Assembly: GCA_008638375.1 (NCBI GenBank)
Contig: CM018048.1
Coordinates: forward strand, 8,582,441-8,646,440
Origin: Nyssa sinensis
Lineage: Eukaryota > Streptophyta > Magnoliopsida > Cornales > Nyssaceae
DNA: 64,000 nucleotides
Reading direction: 5' to 3'
Position 1 is the first letter of the stretch; each line of letters starts with the position of its first letter. Position numbers and translations under genes: made by a program. Of this stretch, positions 1 through 11,879 are shown piece after piece. The notes below the pieces were generated by a model that was given only the letters and a program-made list of their open reading frames with translations, searched no databases and was not told the origin of the DNA.

Positions 1-52
1 ATTTTTAATTAAAATGGTTGGGCTGTTTTAATTTTAAAGTGATTGGGCTTTT
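1..52 (-). mobile_element. Left remnant of LTR-like unit B (minus), split by unit A
   Basis: These bases resemble the stretch just right of unit A (3552-3600): both carry a T-rich run with GGGTTGG/GGGCTG and a GATTGGGC/GATTTGGGCC motif. Bases 48-52 (CTTTT) form the left target-site copy for unit A; the right copy at 3547-3551 is CTCTT, with one mismatch. I infer that this is the continuation of minus-strand unit B, which runs off the left window edge. Confidence 0.5.
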
Positions 53-3000
53 TGTCACGCCCCGAATTCCAGCGAACCCGTGGCGCGACTGATGAGACGA
101 AAGGAAAATAAAATAATAAAGAAATAACGGACAATCTAACGGATTCAACCCAAACTTACATTCATTTCCTTCAATGTACATCCATGTAAAGCATAGTCAA
201 TAAAAACATTCAACATGTCATTCGGGCTTAAGCCCTACATCACAAAATATGCATCAACGGGCCAAATATCCTCCTAAGCTCATATCTCCTCCACTCTGCA
301 AGACTTCCTCAAGTCTCAAATGCCGGGAGCGTCATTTGGAATCTTGTCCCACGAATGGGTCAGCTCAATTGCTGGTACAATATAATGCTAATGCAAGAAA
401 CAAAATTAAGGGCGTGACATGTGCGAGTGTATAGTTATATCTACATGTCATTCAACGTCATTCATACAATGTACAAGCGATAATCTACATGCCATCTGAC
501 TCGTTAACATAATCATGCAATGTACTAGCAACCATCTACATGTCATCCAACTCGTTAACATAATCTAAGGCGTGACATGTATAAGTGTACAGTTATATCT
601 ACATGCACAATTATAACCTACATGTCATCCAATTCATCCATACGATGTATTAACAAGATTTATCACACATTCATGAATTCATTAATACAATGTAATGAAA
701 ATATGCATGACACGCCTATGCAACTCTATGCCACACCCATGTCAACTCATGCAATGTAATGTAATGTCCCTTCACGGATCGCTTCCGTTGGTTCGGGCAC
801 CAAATGCAATGCCATGTCATGTCCAAGGAATCACACTATGCTAATATGCTTTAATTCCACCATACCATAATGTAATCTCAATAAAGCATCATATCCACAC
901 ATAAAGCATGCTTTAAATGATGTATTACACAATAAACATTCAAATCAGAAGATCCTTTCATCAAGGTTACATGCCATACATAGTCCATTTAACACATGCT
1001 TTAAGTCACATATTTCATAATCCCAACAATTCTCAAAAACATAATCCACACATTATGCTAACACATGCGATTTACACATAGCCATGATCCACCTTCATCA
1101 ACAAACTTTCAAAAAGATAACAAGGAGCACATAAGCGTATAAGCAATAAAACAAACATGTGAATCATCAAGTCAATATGGCAGTTATTCCTAAACTTAAT
1201 TCTATTTCTTACTTAGCACAATATATCGTACCTGATGGGTTGTCTCAACAGTAAGAAATCGCACTCGCGGTGTGGCTGAACTACAGTGAAAATGCAGAAG
1301 GTCAGACCGCCCTCTCCTGTCCTGTCAGTGTCCCTAAAATCATGAGATGTAACTCAGTTCATTTGCTACTTGAATTATGCTATTCATCAAATTTTTATGT
1401 CTTTATTTTATGAGTTTCTATTTTTCCAAATTAAACTCTACTTTTGAGTTCGGAAATTCGAAGAAAATAGGTTTAGGCTTTCGTGGTATTCAATTTGGAC
1501 ATCCGAGCTAAAAAAGGTAAAATGGTTATTTTACATTTTTTACGGTTCCTTACATCCCGAGGCCTCTTTTCGTAAATTGGACCCCATAGTTGAGTCCGGA
1601 ATGGTCGAGATAATAAAATCCCACTATTTGTTTACTTAATTCCTAGTTCGTTTGATTACGTTTCAACTTAGGGGCATTTTGGTAATTTTAAATGTTATTA
1701 CGGGTCTTTTATTTTTCGAAGCCTCATCTTGTGTCACAGACCTCACCGTTGGTCTCAGTAGGTCCAAGATAGTCAGAATACATATATGACTTGTCTAATT
1801 TAGACTCCAGGTCATTTCGAGATATTTAATTAAATTAAATTAATTTAAACTAATTAAATAAAGTTAAAATGATATATACATATATATATATATTTGTTGC
1901 ATTTTCTGTTGGGCGTGTATTGGGTGGCACAGCGGACACGTGTCACCTCCTCATCAATAACATTCGTAGTTCGAACCGCAGGGGCTGCGCCCTTGCGCAA
2001 TTTTTTTCAAATCTTTTCCTAACCAAACAGCGAACAGTGGCCCTATCCAAGGATAGGATATCTCTGACCCCTTCATCCCTAATTTTCAAATCAATTCAAT
2101 TTATTAACCTGAAACCCAAACAGCCCCAATTCGAATTTAAAAACCTAAACTCTACGCCCCTTAAACGATACCGTTTCATTAATGAGGTGGCCAACCCCTA
2201 TCGTGACAAGCATCCTAAGTCGACACAGCCTTGGTGCAACTCGGTCAAGACTTGGCTGAGTCAACCCACGAGTTGACTTAGCGGAGTCGTCTTCCTCCCC
2301 ACGCCTGAACCACTATCGCCCTAATTCTGCAAATCCAAGCTCTTCAATTTCGTGGGTTTTGAGAGATCGAATCTCTCTGTTTTTGAGGGTCCTCAGTTCT
2401 TATAGGCTTTAGCAACATTTTGGCATTCGTTTGGAATCCTAGGTCTAGTTCAAACGCTCGGTTCAAGGCTTGATAGCCGAACCTGCAACTTGGCCATTCA
2501 TGGCCATTTTTGGTCCAAATCTCTTGGGGTTTGTTTTGTTGTGGTCCCGTTATCATGGGGTTCAAGCCCCTCTTCCCTTATCTAGGTTTTTCTCAAGGCT
2601 TGGGGGGTTGGGTTTTCAAAACCGCACCTGAAACTGAGATTCTCTCTCTCATTTCTTATCCATTTACACTGATTCCAACAGATTTGGAATCCTTGGAGGG
2701 TCCTGGTTTGGTTCTAAAGGAAAGGATAGAATTTTGTTTTGGTCCCCTCAGACCCGAGTTTTAAGGTGGCCATCCATGGAGGTTTCTTCATGAGTTGGTA
2801 TTCTGGGGTTGGTTCAGGCCTGTGTTTCCCACCTAGGTCAAGCCCCACACAGTCTAGATGCCATGCATGCATATAAAAGCTCAAACAGTTGACATACATA
2901 CATAAATTTTTAGAGAGAGAAACAAACAGGTTTGTGATCTTTACCTTAACAATGGTGTCCCCTCTCTTTCTCTACTCTGTTTCTTTTCTTCTCCACCTCT

Positions 3001-3306
3001 GGATATCAGAGTTTCCCCTTCTAAGCCTCTTACTTGATCTCTCCTTACTGATTTCCTCTAACCCATGCACCCACTCTCTATATACACGCCATGTACATAG
3101 CCTCACGTAAAGGTGGCTGTAGCAGCCCTGCCTCTCCCTGATTTATCTACTGTCCATTACTTCTTTTGCCTCACAATGCGGCTTTGCATTAAATGCAAAG
3201 TTGACCTTGTATTTTATATACATATATTATATCCCTATGCACACACCTACACGGTCTGCCACACCCACACACAGGACTGCACAAATCAGACCACCTGCAC
3301 CTTGTT

Positions 3307-3337
<31 letters not shown>

Positions 3338-3546
3338 CAATACCTAATCACATGTATACCACATGTATACACATGTACATCATACAATATACACACATAC
3401 ACACATAATTGGACACACACACATATAATACATGATATTATGCACATGCACATACATAAGAGAATAAATAAATAAATAATCAAATGAATAAATAAATAAA
3501 CAAAAAAAAAATCTTATTCCAAAAAAAAAAATTTTAGGTCATTACA
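53..3546 (+). mobile_element. Long LTR-like unit A (solo LTR)
   Basis: The 3,494-bp unit begins TGTCACGCCCCGAATTCC and ends GGTCATTACA. It is flanked by near-identical 5-bp sequences (CTTTT at 48-52, CTCTT at 3547-3551). TG..CA ends, a 5-bp duplication, no long ORF, a TATAAAA-like box near 2872 and a CT-rich then CA/TA-rich 3' part together suggest a solo LTR with a long U3 and a short R-U5. The block at 346-450 is highly conserved in the other copies, and 1430-1850 matches 3790-4200 in reverse complement. The superfamily is not shown by the sequence; gypsy is likely because of LTR size. A terminal-inverted-repeat DNA element is the less likely alternative. Confidence 0.75.
1918..1990 (+). 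other. tRNA-like Pol III promoter module in unit A
   Basis: An A-box-like TGGCACAGCGG begins at 1925, and a B-box-like GTTCGAACC begins at 1969. The spacing is 44 bp, as between the internal promoter boxes of a real tRNA. The T-arm stem is poorly preserved, so this is not a tRNA gene. Equivalent modules lie at similar places in unit B and in the insert of unit C. Confidence 0.45.
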
Positions 3547-3551
3547 CTCTT

Positions 3552-5408
3552 AGTGGGTTGGTTTTAATTTAAAAAGAGATTTGGGCCTGATTGGTCTTGG
3601 GCCCAATAGATTCAAAAAAATAAAATGAAATGAAGAGGGGGTGGGATGTATATATGGCTACCAAGGTTTGAAACAGGGTGGATCGCGTGGGGACAAGGGT
3701 GCGTGGCCAATTGGGACGGTTACCAACCGTGCCCAATCATGCCACTATATATATATATATATATATATATTACACCTAATTAGATAATTGAAAATAAATT
3801 AATTTAATTATGTCGTAATAGCCCGGAACCCAATTTAGACAAGTCATATGTGTTTTCTAACTATCTTGGACCTACTAAGACCAACGGTGAGGTCTGTGAC
3901 ATGAGACAAGGTCCCGAAAAATAAAAGACCCGTGGAATCCTTAAAAATTACCAAAATGCCCCTGAGTCAAAACATAGTCAAACGAACCCCAATTTAAGTA
4001 AACAAATGGTGAAATATTATTATCTCGAACATTCCGGACTCAACTGTGGAGTTTGATTTATGAGAAGAGGTCTCAGGAAATGGGAACCCGTGAAAGTGCA
4101 AAATGACTATTTTGCCCTTTTAAGCCCGAACATCCAAATTAAAATCCGCGAAAGCCCAAGCCTATTTTCTTCGACGTTTCGGACCCAATTGTAGAATTTA
4201 TTTTAGCAAAACAGAAACTAATAAAATGAAAACATAAAATTTGATAAATAGCATTATTCAAGTGACAAACCGACTGAGTTACACTTTATGATTTTAGGAG
4301 CATCAAAGGGCAAGGAAAAGATGGTTTGATCTCCTGCATCATCATTGTTAGTTCCACCACCCAACGAGCACTACGTCTTAGGATTGAGATCAACCCATCA
4401 AGTATGGTATTTTGCTAAGTAAGAAATAGAATTGAGTTTAGGAGTAATTGCTATATTTTTTGGTTGGTTCTATGCCTATGTGTTTCTTATTATCTTCCTG
4501 AATATTTGATTGAATGATAGATATGGGTCATGATTATATTTGCATTCCATGTGTTACCATTGTGTGTGATTTATGGAATTGTTAAGATGATGAATGTGAA
4601 AACTGAGCATGTGATCAAATGGATTGTTCATGATATGTGAATTTGTGGACTGAGTTGTGTGATTTGATTATTGCTTTAAGTAGAATATGCATAACTTAAA
4701 GCATGCTTCGTGTATTGATAAATTGTTTCGTTAAGATCATATCATTGCATGGTGGAATCAGGGCATATTGGCATAGTGTGATTCCTTGAAAGCATAGTGT
4801 GAGTTGAGCACGTAGTGCTATGCATTATGAGGGTATAGATCCTGTGGTGAAAAACCCAAAATCGACCATGGTACTCATGCTAGTAGGGACGGACCGTAAA
4901 GTGAGAACAAGGTTACTCAGGCCTTCAGGGAAGGACCGTAAAGTGAGACATGGGTGTGGCATAGAGTTTGCATGGGTGCGTCATGCATATTGATAATGCA
5001 TTGCATTGAAAACACTGCATGACATGTAAAGATAAATGTACACTTGCACATGCCACGTCCTTAATTTTGTTTCTTGCATTAGCACTATATCATACCAGCA
5101 GTTGAGCTGACCCATTCGTGGGACACCATATTATAGATAAGGATGCCCCTGCTACCTGAGACTTGGTGACACCTTGATAGGGGACTGCACTTGGAGTATT
5201 TTTGGCCCTTGGGGCATATTTTGAAATGTAAGGGCTTAAGCCCAAATGACATGTGAACAATGTATTCATGGGATGGAATTTATGTCTTTATATTTATTGA
5301 TGAGAAATGATGCATGTTTAGTTAAATCTGTTTTGATTGCTCTTTATTTTATTTTATTTACTGTCTCGATAGTCGCGCCCCGAGTTCGCAGGAATTCGGG
5401 GCGTGACA
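3552..5408 (-). mobile_element. Long LTR-like unit B (minus), 5' part
   Basis: Read on the minus strand, it begins at 5408 with TGTCACGCCCCGAATTCC, the same start as unit A. It then follows unit A's order: the conserved block at 5030-5130 and the pyrimidine-rich Tyr/Leu-free spacer region equivalent to 1430-1850 at 3790-4200. Its 3' part is interrupted by unit A and continues at 1-52 and beyond the window. It is inserted in the gag of a minus-strand Copia relic (5409-5654), so its left target copy lies outside the window. There is no coding potential. It is a separate insertion from A, in the opposite orientation. Confidence 0.7.
3660..3725 (-). other. Degenerate tRNA-like module in unit B
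   Basis: On the minus strand a B-box-like GTTTCAAACC (3665-3674) lies 44 bp after an A-box-like segment containing CCCAATTGG (within 3707-3718). Both match tRNA box consensus only partly. The position relative to the LTR start and the box spacing agree with the modules at 1925 and 17093. Confidence 0.35.
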
Positions 5409-5654
5409 ACAGCGGCAACCACTTGCTAATCAGTTTCATTTTCCTTCAATGTGGGAGCATCCTCTCGAAAGAAACAGGCCAAATTCAAAGTGATCAAGTA
5501 GAACAGCATCTTTTGTTACCACCTCTTGAAATCTATCCCATTAAATTTTTTCGGCTTCTTTCCATGACTTACAGTCATTGGCGCCATAACAGGCGTTGGA
5601 AGAGACACCATAGTAGGAGTAGGAGGAGGGGTAGAATCAGTAGCCATTACTGTT
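5409..5654 (-). pseudogene. Ty1/copia gag N-terminus, truncated by unit B
   Basis: Minus-strand reading from the ATG at 5654 gives a Thr/Pro-rich start (MATDSTPPPTPTMVS) followed by a KKPKKFNGIDFKRW segment. This is the typical N-terminal part of plant copia gag (DUF4219/UBN2 type), the structural protein that packages element RNA. It carries two in-frame stops within 80 codons and ends abruptly at 5408, where LTR-like unit B is inserted. Upstream on this strand lie a minisatellite leader and an LTR-like segment with a TATA box (6795-6804). It is clearly non-functional. Confidence 0.7.
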
Positions 5655-5700
5655 TATAATTCAGGATATTCAATTTTAGTTAATAATTTCAAAATCAAAT

Positions 5701-6330
5701 TCTGTAAATAGAGGCAAATTCTATAAATATATTTCTGTATTTCAAGTTCTGAGTTTCAGAACAAAACTGAATCTTAAGTTCTATATTTCAGAACTGAATT
5801 TGAAGGTCTGTAAATTTTTGTATTTCAGAACTGAATTTGAAAGTCTGTAAATTTCTGTATTTCAGAACTGAATTTGAAGGTCTGTAAATTTCTGTATTTC
5901 AGAACTGAATTTGAAGGCCTGTAAATTTCTGTATTTCAGAACTGAATTTGAAGGTTTGTAAATTTCTGTATTTCAAGTTCTGAACTTCAGATCTGTAGTT
6001 TCTAGTCTTCCAGTTTTGAACTTCAAATCTGTAGTTTCTGGTCTTCTAGTTCTAAACTTCAGATCTATAGTTTCTGGTCTTCCAGTTCTGAAACTTCAGA
6101 TCTGTAGTTTATGGTCTTCCAGTTCTGAACTTCAGATCTGTAGTTTCTGGTCTTCCAGTTCTGTCTTCAGATATGTAGTTTCTGGTCTTTCAGTTCTGAA
6201 ACTTCAGATCTGTAGTTTCTGGTCTTCTAGTTCTAAACTTCAGATCTGTAGTTTCTGGTCTTCCAATTCTGAAACTTCAAATCTGTAGTTTCTAGTCTTC
6301 CAGTTCTAAAACTTCAGATCTGTAGGCAGA
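5701..6330 (+). repeat. 37-bp minisatellite, two subfamilies
   Basis: Five nearly identical 37-bp units begin at 5791, 5828, 5865, 5902 and 5939 (core GAACTGAATTTGAAGG). From about 5970 to 6330 come some nine 36-37-bp units with core CAGATCTGTAGTTTCTGG. The two cores align (GGTCTGTAAATTTCTGTATT against GATCTGTAGTTTCTGGTCTT), so they are subfamilies of one repeat. It lies between the gag start and the LTR-like segment of a minus-strand Copia relic, i.e. in its 5' leader. The 90-codon open frame across it is a by-product of the period. Confidence 0.9.
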
Positions 6331-6419
6331 ACTGAGAAAATAAAACTGATATATATATATGTATAAAAGTAAATTGTCTTAAGAATGTTAGTAATATATA
6401 TATATATATATATATATAT

Positions 6420-7493
6420 TAGTACAGAAACAAGAATTAAATTGAAGAACAGAAATAGTTACACTTGATTATTTCAACAGAACATAAATAAAAGCAATTA
6501 AAACAGAACCTATTTGCAGAATACAGAATCGCAGAAATGGAACTTTGCCGAATACAGAAACTGATCAAGTCTTGTGTTGGACACAATTTCCTTAAGATAA
6601 TTTATTGCCCTCGTAGTGGTGCTTCAAGTTCTTGACAATATGTCTCCCAGGATAAAATAATCTCACCAACACAAAGAAAAGTACTACCAATGGTTGTCTG
6701 TCGAACCAGAACTTATGTAGAACTCTCTCTCAAAGATGATATGCGAATGAATGCAAAATGAATTGATTGAACACAGAATGCTTGTGATCGTGTCCTATTT
6801 ATAGACTTGCTCATGCCTGTTTGGTACAGACATGAAGCTTGGGTCGTGTCTGTTCATGGCGAACAGACACAGTCGCGTCTGTGGAGAAGACGCTCATTCA
6901 GTCAAACAGCGCTTCCAAAACTGATTCCCAACGGTAACCATACGCACGTTGCAGAACGACAGCGTTTCAATAATCTTAAACGTATGTTCAAAACGACTGC
7001 GTTTCAGGTTTGGAAAATTTTAAATAAATTTTCTCTAAAAATATATATACATAGTAAGCCCAAGCCCAAGTTCAGAACCCGAACCCGAACCCGAGCCCGG
7101 TCTGGTTCGGGGCGGCGACGCGCGTGCGTGGTGAACCAAGCATGTGCTAGGTCATCCCCCTTCCACAAAACTGGGGTGCCCCTTGGGGCCCAAACCCCAC
7201 TCCAAGGTAGGTGTATATATACTCTTTAAAAGTCTTGTTCCCATCCTATGTGGGACACAAACTTTTTGTCAAGCTTAAAGCTTTTGTTACCATTTTCAAG
7301 TTGTGATGTTTGGAGGAAATTTCTCATTCACTCCTTAATGGTTTTAAGCAACCCAATATATAATTATATAATCTTCATCTCCTCATGGAGGAGAACACAT
7401 TCTCATGTAGACCCACCAAAATTAATTTGTGGGACCCACTTTAATTTTAGTTAAAAGATAACTAATTTAATATATTCAAACGCATTTTTTTAA
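6420..7493 (-). mobile_element. Probable Copia LTR / 5' region relic (minus)
   Basis: The minus strand carries a good TATA box, CTATAAATAG (6795-6804), about 1.15 kb upstream of the gag ATG at 5654. The outer end reads TGTTAAAAAAATGCG on the minus strand (7493 leftwards), a plausible LTR start. It also contains a TCCCACATAGGA motif (minus, near 7245) and a repeated CCCGAA tract (7074-7105). No primer-binding site or second LTR could be found, so the limits are approximate. Confidence 0.45.
6795..6804 (-). promoter_or_regulatory. TATA box of the Copia LTR relic
   Basis: CTATAAATAG on the minus strand sits upstream of the minisatellite leader and gag fragment. It is an excellent plant TATA consensus in the right orientation for that element. 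Confidence 0.55.
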
Positions 7494-7512
7494 CAGTCGG
7501 TGCATCAATTGA

Positions 7513-7815
7513 CTGTAGCTGCGATACCCTTTTCTTCCTTTGTGTGAAGTGCGATATCAATCTCCGTCTCCATTTCCATCTCCATCTCCGTTGCGTTCTG
7601 ACATTACCGTGTACATGGAAAGGATAAATTTCACGAGCATTCCCTCAAACTCACCAATTCTCTTATTAAATACTTTTCAGATGAGGATGAATCATCATAT
7701 CATTACTGCGACAGTTTGTGAGGATAAAAGATCTCTTTCTTGTCCCTCATATCATTGTGCCGAATGCCACTATATTTCTTATGTTACTTGCGTGATATCT
7801 GAGGCAATTATTTAA
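7513..7815 (+). pseudogene. DC1 (C1-like zinc finger) gene fragment 1
   Basis: Reading across frames gives an FFLCVKCDINLRLH segment, the CxxC/HxH core of the plant DC1 domain, and further on a C(P)SYHCAECHYISYVTCVIS segment with the Cys/His spacing of the next DC1 repeat. Several stops and frame changes separate the pieces. The nucleotide sequence is clearly homologous to 28990-29350, including non-coding sequence downstream (about 7823-7960 against 29255-29390). DC1 proteins are large Cys/His-rich plant zinc-binding proteins of largely unknown function. This is only a relic of one copy. Confidence 0.7.
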
Positions 7816-8362
7816 GTTTTAGGTTTCAGTACTCTTACACATGAAGATTAGATACAACAGCTACCTAGCTCTCATCTCTATGTGATTTTGCTAAAATTGT
7901 TACTGTCATTCAGTTTAGGTCTTAATTTGCTTGTAAAAATAATAAAACTACTCTGAAAGACATAATGTAGTGACTATAATATATTTAAGCTGTAGCATTA
8001 CTGGAGATTGGAAATTCTTAGTGAATTTTGTTTTGAGGAATTTAATATTTTAGAAATTCTTAAAAAAATTTAAATTCGTCTCACTAAATACTTTATTTTA
8101 ACTTGCGCCTGATGAATTTGTATTTATTTACAATATTTTTTGATTAGTTATATTCAGGAATAGACATTGGAAAAAAATAAAATATTAAATGATTAAATAA
8201 TGAAATTACACTATTTCTATTAGGTTAACCTTTTTGAAGTATTTATGTATTTAAATAATTTAGTCATACTTTTTTTATTAATTACATTATTGGAGATGGG
8301 CGTTCATGATATGTGAAGATTATGGAGGGCCGTATTAACACTCCCAGAGAAAAAACTAAAGA

Positions 8363-8590
8363 CTTTATTCTCTCTCACTCCAACCCATGTGATGTGGCTT
8401 ACTCTCTCAGGGACAAAGAAGTGCCGTGGTTCAGCCTCTCTCACTCCAACTCATGTGACATGGAGGACAAAAGAGTGATGTGGTTTAGTCTCTCTCACTC
8501 CAACTCATGTGCATCAGCAAGAGTACGAGGGACAAAGGAGTGACGTGGTTTAGCCTCTCGCACTCCAACCCATGTGACATGGGGATTTGA
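8363..8590 (+). repeat. Four imperfect tandem repeats, 54-66 bp
   Basis: The motif CTCTCACTCCAACYCATGTG recurs at about 8371, 8437, 8491 and 8555, each followed by a variant of GGGACAAAGRAGTGACGTGG. The short open frame across it (8313-8543) results from the repetition and has no recognisable domain. Confidence 0.8.
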
Positions 8591-10692
8591 ATCTTCTTCA
8601 TTTCATTTTTCTCTTCATTCTCTTTTATTTCATGTTTTATCTCATATGATACGACTGTTATTTATTTTAATAATTATTTATAAAAATGGACTCGATATGA
8701 TGTGAGAAAGAAAAATAGAATATAAGGAAATGGAAAAAAAAATTAGAATATGAAGAGAAGCCTAATCCGTGACACATAAGAGTGTGAGGGACAAGGGACA
8801 GAGCAATTATTTAATAATTTCAAGATTCACGCTAACATTAAGTAAAAATAATAATGATTTTAGACCTACTTATAAAAAAAATATTAAATTTTAGGTATTT
8901 ATAGTATAATTTGAATCGAAGTCTAAACTAAAACTCAAAGAAACCTAATCTCACAAAAAAAGGTGCATAAATATTCTAGAAAAAAAAATTATATTAGTAT
9001 CATTCTATTTAAAGTTATTCTCATTTTCTATTCCTATATAGTTACATAAAAATTGTAAATATTTTTTTTCGTAGTAGAGTTTTTTTCCTTAATTATTTTC
9101 ATTTTCTATTATGAAGTATAGAATTCAAAAAGACAAACCTAAGGTGTTGGTCGCGCTGAACTAGCCACCAAGCCTAACAGTATTCAAACTTGAGTAAAGT
9201 TATTCAAATGGATTCTCAATCTTAATCGATAAGTTTCCTCAAGGAACTCCTACCCAAAAAGTTTGGGAACTTGAGGGTAAATTCTCGAGAGACTCTTGAA
9301 GCATGGCACGTGGTTATGGTGCTGAAAAGTGCTATAGATTCACTATTTGTAATGCACAAACTTTTATGACATAGAAGTTAGAGTATTGAAAACTCTCAAA
9401 ACATTCATTGTATTAACTTTGCATGGAACACTTAGGATCAATTTAGGTCAAGAGATTGCACCAGAAGTTCCTCAAATCTTCTATACCTTTCTATAACCTT
9501 CTATCATCTTCTACCACCTTATATTGTTCTCTATCGTAAGCTATAGCTAACTCCAACATTGCACTTTGCTACCCATGTGAGTAACTTGTTATAATTCACT
9601 TACATCACTGAACAATGAGACATTGGTTTCTATTGGTCAAAACTCTACCAAATTACTCTCTTGAAGTCTTAGGAAAGCTCAACCACAAAAGAGTGCAACA
9701 TGGATTAGGTATTGCTCGACATCTCGACCAACACTCAAACTTGCGCTCCACACTCTTCTGGAATCTCTCTCTCGAATTGCTTCTGCTTTCTCCCTGCCAT
9801 TCTATCTTGGGATCCTTGCTTATCTGACATGGAAGTCTTACTCCTTGTATGATACCCTCTCTGATTCATCATCATCTCATACTCTTATCAACAACTTTAT
9901 AATTTTGTAAATTTTTTTCCTTAAGTTCTATTTCAAATTTTCTATTACTCAATATTATTCAATTGTCTAAGAATTCTATTAATATTTAGCATTTACATCT
10001 TTCTCATTGGAATACTATTACAATTTTATATTACAAAAATATATATAAAAATAAAGGCATTAAAAATATTTTTATATATTTATTAGAGTTTCATTTATAT
10101 TTATATTAATAAAAACTTTAATTTATAGTATAAACTATTTAAAATTGTTTTAAATCAATATGCATTTTATTTAAAGTTTATTCTACTAGAATCTCATAAA
10201 CAATAAGATTTTTTATTTTATTTTTTAAAAATCTCATTTAAAGTTGTTGCTCTAGGTCTCATATTGTCTTGAGTTGGTCCTGAATAATTTCTCATCTGTT
10301 CGTTCTAAGTGCAACTCCAATAGTAGATGTAGTTGGGAAGCCGTCCACTCCAACTATTAATTTGGTTTTTTGCACTATTCACCTTCCAACATTTGGATCC
10401 AGTCATGAACAGTAACCGTGGGAGATGGAATCTAAAAGTTAGTTAGAAGAAAGAGAAAGAGATAGATTTGTGAGAAGAGATAGAAAAGAGAGACAAAAAT
10501 ATATCAAAATATCAAGATATCACTATTGGGATAATATGTAATATTAGAAGCCATAAAGATTATAGCAGCACTCAAATGAATTTTTTGGGTCCAAAAATAA
10601 ATCCCTCTCTTAAAATTGCTCTAATGGTTTAGACACAAGTCACGTGTTAAAAAATATATTAATATATAAATGTGTCCTTTATCTAAATCATT
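8591..10692. other. Intergenic, no gene seen
   Basis: AT-rich sequence with short homopolymers. No ORF with coding character, RNA gene or clear repeat boundary was found. The frame at 9615-9827 has no recognisable domain. Confidence 0.6.
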
Positions 10693-11583
10693 GGACCTAA
10701 TGGCACTACAACAATCTGCACATTTTCCGACGCAAATTCTGTCGTCGGAATAAAACACGTCGGTAAAGTGATTATCTTCGACGAACAAATGTTAATGTCG
10801 GGTTTTACTGAATAATACCGACTCTACTTTTTACCGACTTCTTAAATGGTTGGAAATATGTTTTTACCGACTCTTTATGTAGTCGGAAATAATTTTTTTA
10901 CCGACTTCTTAAATAGTCGAAAATATTTTTTTACCGACATCTTATATAGTCGGCAATACTTTTGACCGACGTTTAATCTGGTCAAAAATAATTCTTTACC
11001 GACTACATAAATGCATCAGAAATATCTAGTATTTCCGACATTATGAGTATTACGTCAGGAATAGTTTGTCTGACCATTTTAATACCGACCTTTGTAGACG
11101 ACGTTTGTTAGTTGTCGAAAATTTTATATTTCCAACGCTAAATAGATTATTTTCGACCATATATGGCGTCGGAATAAAGGCTTCGTTTTGTAGTGTGGTC
11201 TGAAACCATTAAATATTTTCTATAAAGGAGGACCTGTTTGAGCATAAAATTTTTCACAGAGGATTACATCAAATTGAAATTTCTTTGGACCTAATGGTCT
11301 GAAACCATTGAATATTTTTTATAAAGGAGGACCTGTTTGAGCATAAAATTTTCCACAGATGATTACATCAAATTAAAATTTCTTTGGACCTAATGGTCTG
11401 AAACTATTGAATATTTTCTATAAAGGGAGACCTGTTTGAGCATAAAATTTTTCACAGAGGATTACATCAAATTGAAATTTCTTTGGACCTAATGGTCTGA
11501 AACCATTGAATATTTTCTATAAAGGAGGGCCTGCTTGGGGATAAAATTTTCCACAGAGGGTTACATCAAATTGAAATTTTAGG
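10693..11583 (+). repeat. 99-bp tandem array (4 units), unit 1 split by a CACTA element
   Basis: Units start with GGACCTAATGGTCTGAAAC at 10693, 11287, 11386 and 11485, exactly 99 bp apart once the insertion is removed. Removing 10704-11195 plus one TGG copy leaves unit 1 at 99 bp. The array therefore pre-dates the CACTA insertion. Confidence 0.93.
10704..11195 (+). mobile_element. Non-autonomous CACTA (En/Spm) element, 492 bp
   Basis: It begins CACTACAACAA and ends TTTTGTAGTG, the terminal inverted repeat of the CACTA superfamily. It is flanked by the 3-bp target duplication TGG (10701-10703 and 11196-11198). The empty site is preserved in the other 99-bp units (CTAATGGTCTG). Inside are many short subterminal repeats of ACCGAC / GTCGG(A)AA in both orientations, the usual transposase-binding pattern. 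There is no ORF, so it needs a transposase in trans. Confidence 0.95.
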
Positions 11584-11600
11584 TTGATAAACTAACACCA

Positions 11601-11820
11601 GTGAACTTGGAGCCACAATTTTATTACAACTCCTTTAGCACGACAGTTTGACAAGGATTTGATAATAACAATTGACTCTCTCTCTCTGTGTCTTGTTCAT
11701 GAATTTTGTAGAGAGCAAAGTGAAATTTACATTTCAAACGTTTAGTAGCAGCATTGAAGTGGGAGCCATAACTTTGTTGCAGCCCCTTTAGCACGACAAT
11801 TTGACAAGGATTTGATAAAA
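11601..11820 (+). repeat. Two imperfect direct repeats, 153-bp period
   Basis: The segment GGAGCCAYAAYTTTRTTRCA...TTTAGCACGACARTTTGACAAGG occurs at 11609 and again at 11762. A shorter echo (ATTTCAATTTGACAAGAATG) lies near 11860. No coding signal. Confidence 0.8.
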
Positions 11821-11879
11821 AAAAAAAAAAACCTCTCTTTTATGAATTTTTCACCAAATTAGCATTTCAATTTGACAAG

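Noticed and set aside
53..5408. One DNA transposon with 1.8-kb terminal inverted repeats
   Set aside because: Unit A has its own 3' end (TTACA) and near-matching 5-bp flanks, and the sequence beyond it rejoins with bases 1-52. Two opposite LTR-like insertions explain it better.
6016..6288. 90-codon frame with repeated SGLPVLKLQIC-like units (leucine-rich-repeat look)
   Set aside because: It is a translation of the 36-37-bp minisatellite. The period is a multiple or near-multiple of 3 by chance, and there is no gene context.
5791..6330. CRISPR array
   Set aside because: Contiguous tandem units without unique spacers, in a plant nuclear context.
7240..7255. snRNA-type upstream element (TCCCACATAGG on minus) with a TATA downstream
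   Set aside because: No snRNA sequence follows, and similar words are common in plant LTRs.
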